Shown: positions 60,713-64,000 of the stretch, piece by piece
How positions within the stretch are numbered: the stretch's first letter is position 1
Layout of the letters: every line of letters starts with the position of its first letter
Source: Prosthecobacter algae
Lineage (GTDB): Bacteria > Verrucomicrobiota > Verrucomicrobiia > Verrucomicrobiales > Verrucomicrobiaceae
Direction of reading: 5' to 3'
Assembly: GCF_039542385.1 (NCBI RefSeq)
Contig: NZ_BAABIA010000008.1
Location: 124,001-188,000 of the forward strand
Length of the DNA stretch: 64,000 bases
The notes under the pieces: generated by a model
Databases searched by the model: none
Told to the model about the DNA's origin: nothing
Seen by the model: the letters and a program-made list of their open reading frames with translations, nothing else
Translations under genes and position numbers: made by a program

Positions 60713-61654
60713 ATGAAACCCCTCCGTACCCTCACCGCCTGCATCTCCATCTTGGCCCTCGTTTCCTGCCAGTCGTCCGTCCGGATGACGGCTCTGGACC
60801 GGGCGCTGGTGAAGAAAACGGTGACACCGACAAGCGATGGCGGAGTCCAAATTCAGATGGAAGGCACCTTCCTTGTGAATCCGACAGCGGCGGTCGAGAC
60901 CTTCCACACGGTGGCCGAACAAAAGATGGGCGGCAGGCCCTACCGCTACCAGTACGCCCTGGATAAAAAGCAGGTTACTCGGACCAAGCCAGTTGCCGGA
61001 TCGGGCTCAGCCTCCTCTTCCATTGTGCCTATGTTCTACGGCCCCGTGGGCTCCAGCGGAGCCAGCTTTGGCGAGGCGGCCCTGATCATCGGCTCCATCG
61101 CGCTCATTGTGGAATTGGTGGATCTGGCGACGAAGGATGATGAACCCGCTCCAGCGGCCACCACCGCCAGCACTCCTGCTGTACCCCAAACGGAGACGGT
61201 GCAAACACGCATCCTGCAGGTAAGCGGCACAGCGGTGCCCGTCGCCCCCGTAGCCTTGGATCGCTCCAGGCTGGTGGAAGTCATCGTGCCCGATGCTTCA
61301 CCCGCCATTGGCCACCTGAAACCTCAGGTAGCAAAAAGCATCGCCAACAGCGTCCGCAGCAGTTTTGAAAAGCTGGGCCTTCAGACTCTGGTGAGTGAAG
61401 CCCCGAAACAGCAGGGCTATGTCGTCCGCTGCGCCGTGCTGCGCGCCCAGGGAACTTATGTGACCTACTCCAATGTCACCGTCGAGCTGACCGTGCAGGA
61501 CCGGCGCACGGGGCGTGAACTCACCCGCATGGTCGTCCAGATGGCGGAAAAGCCGCTGGATATCAAAGCTCAAACAGAGCGCCAGAGCACCGGCGTGGCT
61601 ACCTCCCTGCTGACCAAAGCCGTGGATGCGAAGCTGAAAGCCTATGTGAAATAG
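60713..61654 (+). CDS. Outer-membrane-type lipoprotein, unknown function
   Basis: From ATG 60713 the 313-residue protein has a lipobox leader (KPLRTLTACISILALVSC), Cys at about residue 20. A globular region (about 25-110) contains SSSIVPMFYGPVGS and a short hydrophobic AALIIGSIALIVELVDLA. After a Pro/Ala/Thr linker, the C-terminal part (QTLVSEAPKQQGYVVRCAVLRAQGTYVTYSNVTVELTVQDRRTGREL) looks like the conserved core of small outer-membrane lipoproteins such as those with a DUF4410-like fold, but this is not certain. A TTGACA lies upstream at 60675-60680. It ends before a bidirectional terminator. Confidence 0.68.
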   Translation: MKPLRTLTACISILALVSCQSSVRMTALDRALVKKTVTPTSDGGVQIQMEGTFLVNPTAAVETFHTVAEQKMGGRPYRYQYALDKKQVTRTKPVAGSGSASSSIVPMFYGPVGSSGASFGEAALIIGSIALIVELVDLATKDDEPAPAATTASTPAVPQTETVQTRILQVSGTAVPVAPVALDRSRLVEVIVPDASPAIGHLKPQVAKSIANSVRSSFEKLGLQTLVSEAPKQQGYVVRCAVLRAQGTYVTYSNVTVELTVQDRRTGRELTRMVVQMAEKPLDIKAQTERQSTGVATSLLTKAVDAKLKAYVK

Positions 61655-61670
61655 AGCCTTGTGGGCATAA

Positions 61671-61702
61671 AAAAGTGAGGCCCCGCGAAAGGCCTCACTT
61701 TA
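61671..61702. terminator. Bidirectional terminator between lipoprotein and ychF genes
   Basis: AAGTGAGGCC (61673-61682) and GGCCTCACTT (61691-61700) form a 10-bp stem with an 8-nt loop, flanked by A-run on the left and short T-run on the right. It lies midway between the two convergent stops and can serve both strands. Confidence 0.85.
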
Positions 61703-61718
61703 GAAAGGGTCAAGTTAC

Positions 61719-62834
61719 TCAGACGTTGAAACGCCATTCGACGACGTCGCCGTCGCGCATGACGTATTCTTTGCCTTCGATGCGCAGCTTGCCAGCCTCA
61801 CGGGCTTTCGCTTCGGAACCGAGGGTGGTGAGGTCGTCAAAGTGGACGATCTGGGCAGCGATGAAGCCGCGCTCGAAATCACCATGGATGACGCCAGCGG
61901 CCTGGGGGGCCTTCATGCCTTTGGTGATGGTCCAGGCGCGGGTTTCTTTCTCACCAGTGGTGAGGTAGGTCTGCAGACCCAGGAGGGAATAGACACTCTT
62001 GATGAGGAGGTTCACGCCGCTGTCTTCCACACCGAGGTCGGCGAGGTAGGCTTTGGCTTCGTCTTCAGGCAGTTCGCCCAGCTCGCTCTCGATGGCGGCG
62101 CTGACGACGGTGGCGCTGGCGGCGTGGGCGTGCTTCACATATTCGCGCACTTTGGCCACCTGGGGGTGTTTATCAGGGTTTTTGGAGGCTTCGGCCAGCT
62201 CTTCTTCGGAGACGTTGCAGGCGTAAATGCAGGGCTTGCCGCTGAGGAGGAAGAAGCTTTTGAGAAGTTTCTTTTCTTCGTCGTTCAGCTCCAGCGTCAC
62301 GGCGGGCTTCATGGCATCCAGGTGAGGCAGCAGCTTTTCGCAAAGGGCGTGTTCGGCCTGCGCTTCTTTGATGCCGCGCTTGGCGTCTTTATCGGTGCGG
62401 GACTTGCGCTTGGAGACGCTGTCCATGTCGGCCAGGATGAGCTCGGTATTGATGACCTCGATGTCGCGGATGGGGTCCACGCTGCCGTCCACGTGGGTGA
62501 TGTCGCCGCTTTCAAAGCAGCGGACGACGTGGACGATGGCGTCCACTTCGCGGATGTGGCTGAGGAATTTGTTGCCCAGGCCTTCGCCCTGGCTGGCACC
62601 TTTGACGAGGCCAGCGATGTCCACAAACTCGATGGCCGCAGGCACCAGTTTCTGGGAGCCGCTGAGTTTAGAAAGCACCGCAAGGCGCTCATCCGGCACG
62701 ACGACGACGCCCTGGTTGGGCTCGATGGTGCAGAAGGGATAGTTCGCAGCCTCCGCCTTGCGGGTGCGGGTGACAGCGTTGAAGAGGGTGGATTTGCCTA
62801 CGTTGGGCAGGCCGACGATTCCAGCTTGGAGCAT
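61719..62834 (-). CDS. ychF: Redox-regulated ribosome-binding ATPase YchF (Obg family)
   Basis: The 371-residue protein has an N-terminal Obg-type G domain (Walker A GLPNVGKS at 8-15; FVDIAGLVKGASQGEGLGN as switch II). The usual NKxD is replaced by N-x-x-E (YACNVSEEEL), which makes YchF prefer ATP. The C-terminal TGS-type domain includes RAWTITKGMKAPQAAGVIHGDFERGFIAAQI and ends KEYVMRDGDVVEWRFNV, the family terminus. It binds ribosomes and influences oxidative-stress responses. Length is standard. A single gene convergent with the lipoprotein gene. Confidence 0.97.
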   Translation of the reverse strand: MLQAGIVGLPNVGKSTLFNAVTRTRKAEAANYPFCTIEPNQGVVVVPDERLAVLSKLSGSQKLVPAAIEFVDIAGLVKGASQGEGLGNKFLSHIREVDAIVHVVRCFESGDITHVDGSVDPIRDIEVINTELILADMDSVSKRKSRTDKDAKRGIKEAQAEHALCEKLLPHLDAMKPAVTLELNDEEKKLLKSFFLLSGKPCIYACNVSEEELAEASKNPDKHPQVAKVREYVKHAHAASATVVSAAIESELGELPEDEAKAYLADLGVEDSGVNLLIKSVYSLLGLQTYLTTGEKETRAWTITKGMKAPQAAGVIHGDFERGFIAAQIVHFDDLTTLGSEAKAREAGKLRIEGKEYVMRDGDVVEWRFNV

Positions 62835-63038
62835 AAGGGCGCTGAGGATAGCGGTCTAAACCCCGCGTGCGAACGAAAAGTGGTGAGAAATGGGTGACGG
62901 GACATTGCAGGCTGAAAACCAAATTTTGTATCCCCTGACTATCACTCGATTCCTCCGTGCAAATCTCCCGCTATTGAGACTTGCTCTCTTTTCCTTTGCT
63001 TCTAATTTGTAACAATTAAAGTGTAACGCTTTTTTACG
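62835..63038. other. AT-rich divergent promoter region between ychF and a kinase-like gene
   Basis: A 204-bp spacer, AT-rich near 62990-63035. On the plus strand TTGCTC (62981-62986), 16 bp and TAATTT (63003-63008) form a tolerable promoter for the gene at 63039. For ychF no clear promoter is seen. No small gene is supported. Confidence 0.35.
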
Positions 63039-63668
63039 ATGCCCACGCACACTGTACTTACGCCCCTGGTCTGGCAACAGACCTTGCGTGATACCGTGCA
63101 AAACCTTTTAAGAACGAAGGGCCAAGTGCTGCTATGCGTAACTGGAAAGTCAGGTTCTGGGAAATCGACTTTGGGAAAATTGATCCGAAAGAAAGGGCTG
63201 CCAGGAATCTCTCCACGAAAGATCGCAGTTATTGATGATGGCGTGCTGGCGGTACCTTTGTTGGGCATCTTCACTCGGCGCATCAAAAGCAAGACCCGGG
63301 AACGCGACGACCTGTTGCCTTTCCACCCCTACGTCCAGAAAAAGAAGCTGGTGGTCTATGTGAATTGCAAACCGGAACTGCGGGTAGCCCAGTGCGATGT
63401 CGTGCTGCGCCTACAGCTTCCCGAAGAAGAAAGGCAACGACGCCTGATCCAGCGAGACCACGATGGGGCAGAGCGCTTCCGCCGCACGCTGAACAGCAGC
63501 ACGGAAGTAGGTATTCAGGCGGATCATGTCTTTGACTTGTGCGTGGTGGAGGCTCATGATCTCTATCCGCAGCCCGCTGCCCAGCCTGTGTTTCCTACGC
63601 TGTCCCTGATCGTGAATGCAGGGCCGATGATCGCGAACTGGACATCGTGTGCAGCGGAATGCTGCTGA
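63039..63668 (+). CDS. P-loop kinase-like protein, substrate unknown
   Basis: This 209-residue protein has a clear Walker A, CVTGKSGSGKSTLGKLI (GKSGSGKS at about 36-43), an Asp-rich strand IAVIDDGVL and a late VVLRLQLPEEERQRRLIQRDH stretch, as in small-molecule kinases of the NMP/uridine/adenylylsulfate type. I cannot name its substrate. GC is slightly lower than the neighbours. The stop lies 3 bp before the MBOAT gene, so both are probably cotranscribed; a link between them, for example in exopolysaccharide modification, is inference. Confidence 0.72.
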   Translation: MPTHTVLTPLVWQQTLRDTVQNLLRTKGQVLLCVTGKSGSGKSTLGKLIRKKGLPGISPRKIAVIDDGVLAVPLLGIFTRRIKSKTRERDDLLPFHPYVQKKKLVVYVNCKPELRVAQCDVVLRLQLPEEERQRRLIQRDHDGAERFRRTLNSSTEVGIQADHVFDLCVVEAHDLYPQPAAQPVFPTLSLIVNAGPMIANWTSCAAECC

Positions 63669-63671
63669 CAC

Positions 63672-64000
63672 ATGACCTTCACGTCCTGGCAATACGCCCT
63701 TTTCCTTCCCCTGGTGGTGCTGCTGTACTGGCCGCTGCCCCGGCTGGGGCGCATGGCCCTGCTGCTGGTGGCCAGCTACTTCTTTTATGGCATGTGGGAC
63801 CTGCGCTTTCTGGCGCTGCTCATGGCCTCCACGGGCATTGATTTTTTCTGCGCACGGTCGCTGGTCGGCATGCGGGAGGGTCGTGGGAAGATCCTCTTCA
63901 CCACGCTCGCCCCCCTGCTTTGGCTGGGCGGCTGCGCTTTCTTCGGCAAGGAGTACGTCAGCATCAGCCCCGCCAGCCTCATGGTGGCGGCAGCCTACCC
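63672..64000 (+). CDS. MBOAT family O-acyltransferase (AlgI-like), N-terminal part
   Basis: Only about 109 residues lie in the window; the frame is open at 64000. It begins MTFTSWQYALFLPLVVLLYWPL, then RMALLLVASYFFYGMWDLRFLALLMASTGIDFFCAR, the classic start of MBOAT acyltransferases of the AlgI/PatA type. Such proteins O-acetylate exopolysaccharides such as alginate, usually with an AlgJ/AlgX-like partner. The catalytic His is beyond the window. The start at 63672 follows the kinase-like stop by 3 bp. Confidence 0.88.
   Translation, partial: MTFTSWQYALFLPLVVLLYWPLPRLGRMALLLVASYFFYGMWDLRFLALLMASTGIDFFCARSLVGMREGRGKILFTTLAPLLWLGGCAFFGKEYVSISPASLMVAAAY

Noticed and set aside
1..64000. Mobile elements, CRISPR arrays, phage genes or toxin-antitoxin/defence genes
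   Set aside because: I looked for transposases, integrases, regularly spaced repeats and nuclease-type systems and found none. The only tRNA has no flanking integrase or direct repeat suggesting an attachment site.

Overview
The window reads as chromosomal DNA of a Gram-negative bacterium of the PVC group, most likely a Verrucomicrobiae member related to Prosthecobacter or Verrucomicrobium. The support is the combination of a C-terminal heme-domain dehydrogenase of the planctomycete/verrucomicrobial type (58156-60639), a neighbouring DUF1800/DUF1501 pair, a large secreted Calx-beta/delta-60 protein, high GC content, dense packing and few recognisable Shine-Dalgarno sequences. The genus is an inference from gene types. 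I see no insertion sequence, prophage, CRISPR array or rRNA operon; it looks like a stable core/accessory chromosome segment.

Layout. 1-5.9 kb: end of a secreted protein gene, tRNA-Gly, a short primary-type sigma factor, a zinc-ribbon protein, an Fn3-like secreted protein, ComF, AccD and a very Arg/His/Pro-rich secreted protein. 6-13.1 kb: a secreted Pro/Thr/Ala-rich protein, then a catabolic locus in which an SsuD-type sulfonate monooxygenase, a Gfo/Idh/MocA oxidoreductase and an MFS transporter run leftward, and a ROK regulator plus a XylR-like AraC regulator run rightward. The spacer between them holds an extended -10 promoter and a perfect palindrome. 13.1-17.7 kb: secreted esterase, membrane protein, DUF1800 and DUF1501 proteins. 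17.7-22.2 kb: type II secretion genes in the order gspF, G, H, I, J, K. 22.2-28.4 kb: GNAT, secreted alpha/beta hydrolase, and a four-gene operon with a giant Roadblock protein, an MglA-like GTPase, a small Roadblock-like protein and a GT4 glycosyltransferase.

28.6-37.8 kb: GNAT, small membrane protein, TIGR01777 epimerase, HAD phosphatase, FAD oxidoreductase, a THI5-like binding protein fused to a histidine kinase, an NtrC-type kinase/regulator pair and CutA. 37.8-50.7 kb: a 2037-residue secreted metalloprotease, LOG-family protein, MBL hydrolase, hybrid multi-PAS kinase, fumarase C and a small anchored protein. 50.8-64 kb: DUF2339 membrane protein, rpsB-tsf, clpP, clpX (separated by a strong terminator), the PVC heme protein, a lipoprotein, ychF, a P-loop kinase-like protein and the start of an MBOAT acyltransferase.

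How the genes work together. Housekeeping blocks (sigma, accD, rpsB-tsf, clpP/clpX, ychF, fumC) alternate with outward-facing functions: secretion (pseudopilins and many signal-peptide proteins), sensing (three histidine kinases, one sigma54 activator) and nutrient use (the sulfonate/sugar-like locus). The least familiar parts are the MglA/Roadblock/glycosyltransferase operon and the monooxygenase-MocA-MFS locus. Start codons were often moved inward from the longest reading frame, using signal peptides, family starts or ATG preference; these choices are stated per gene.
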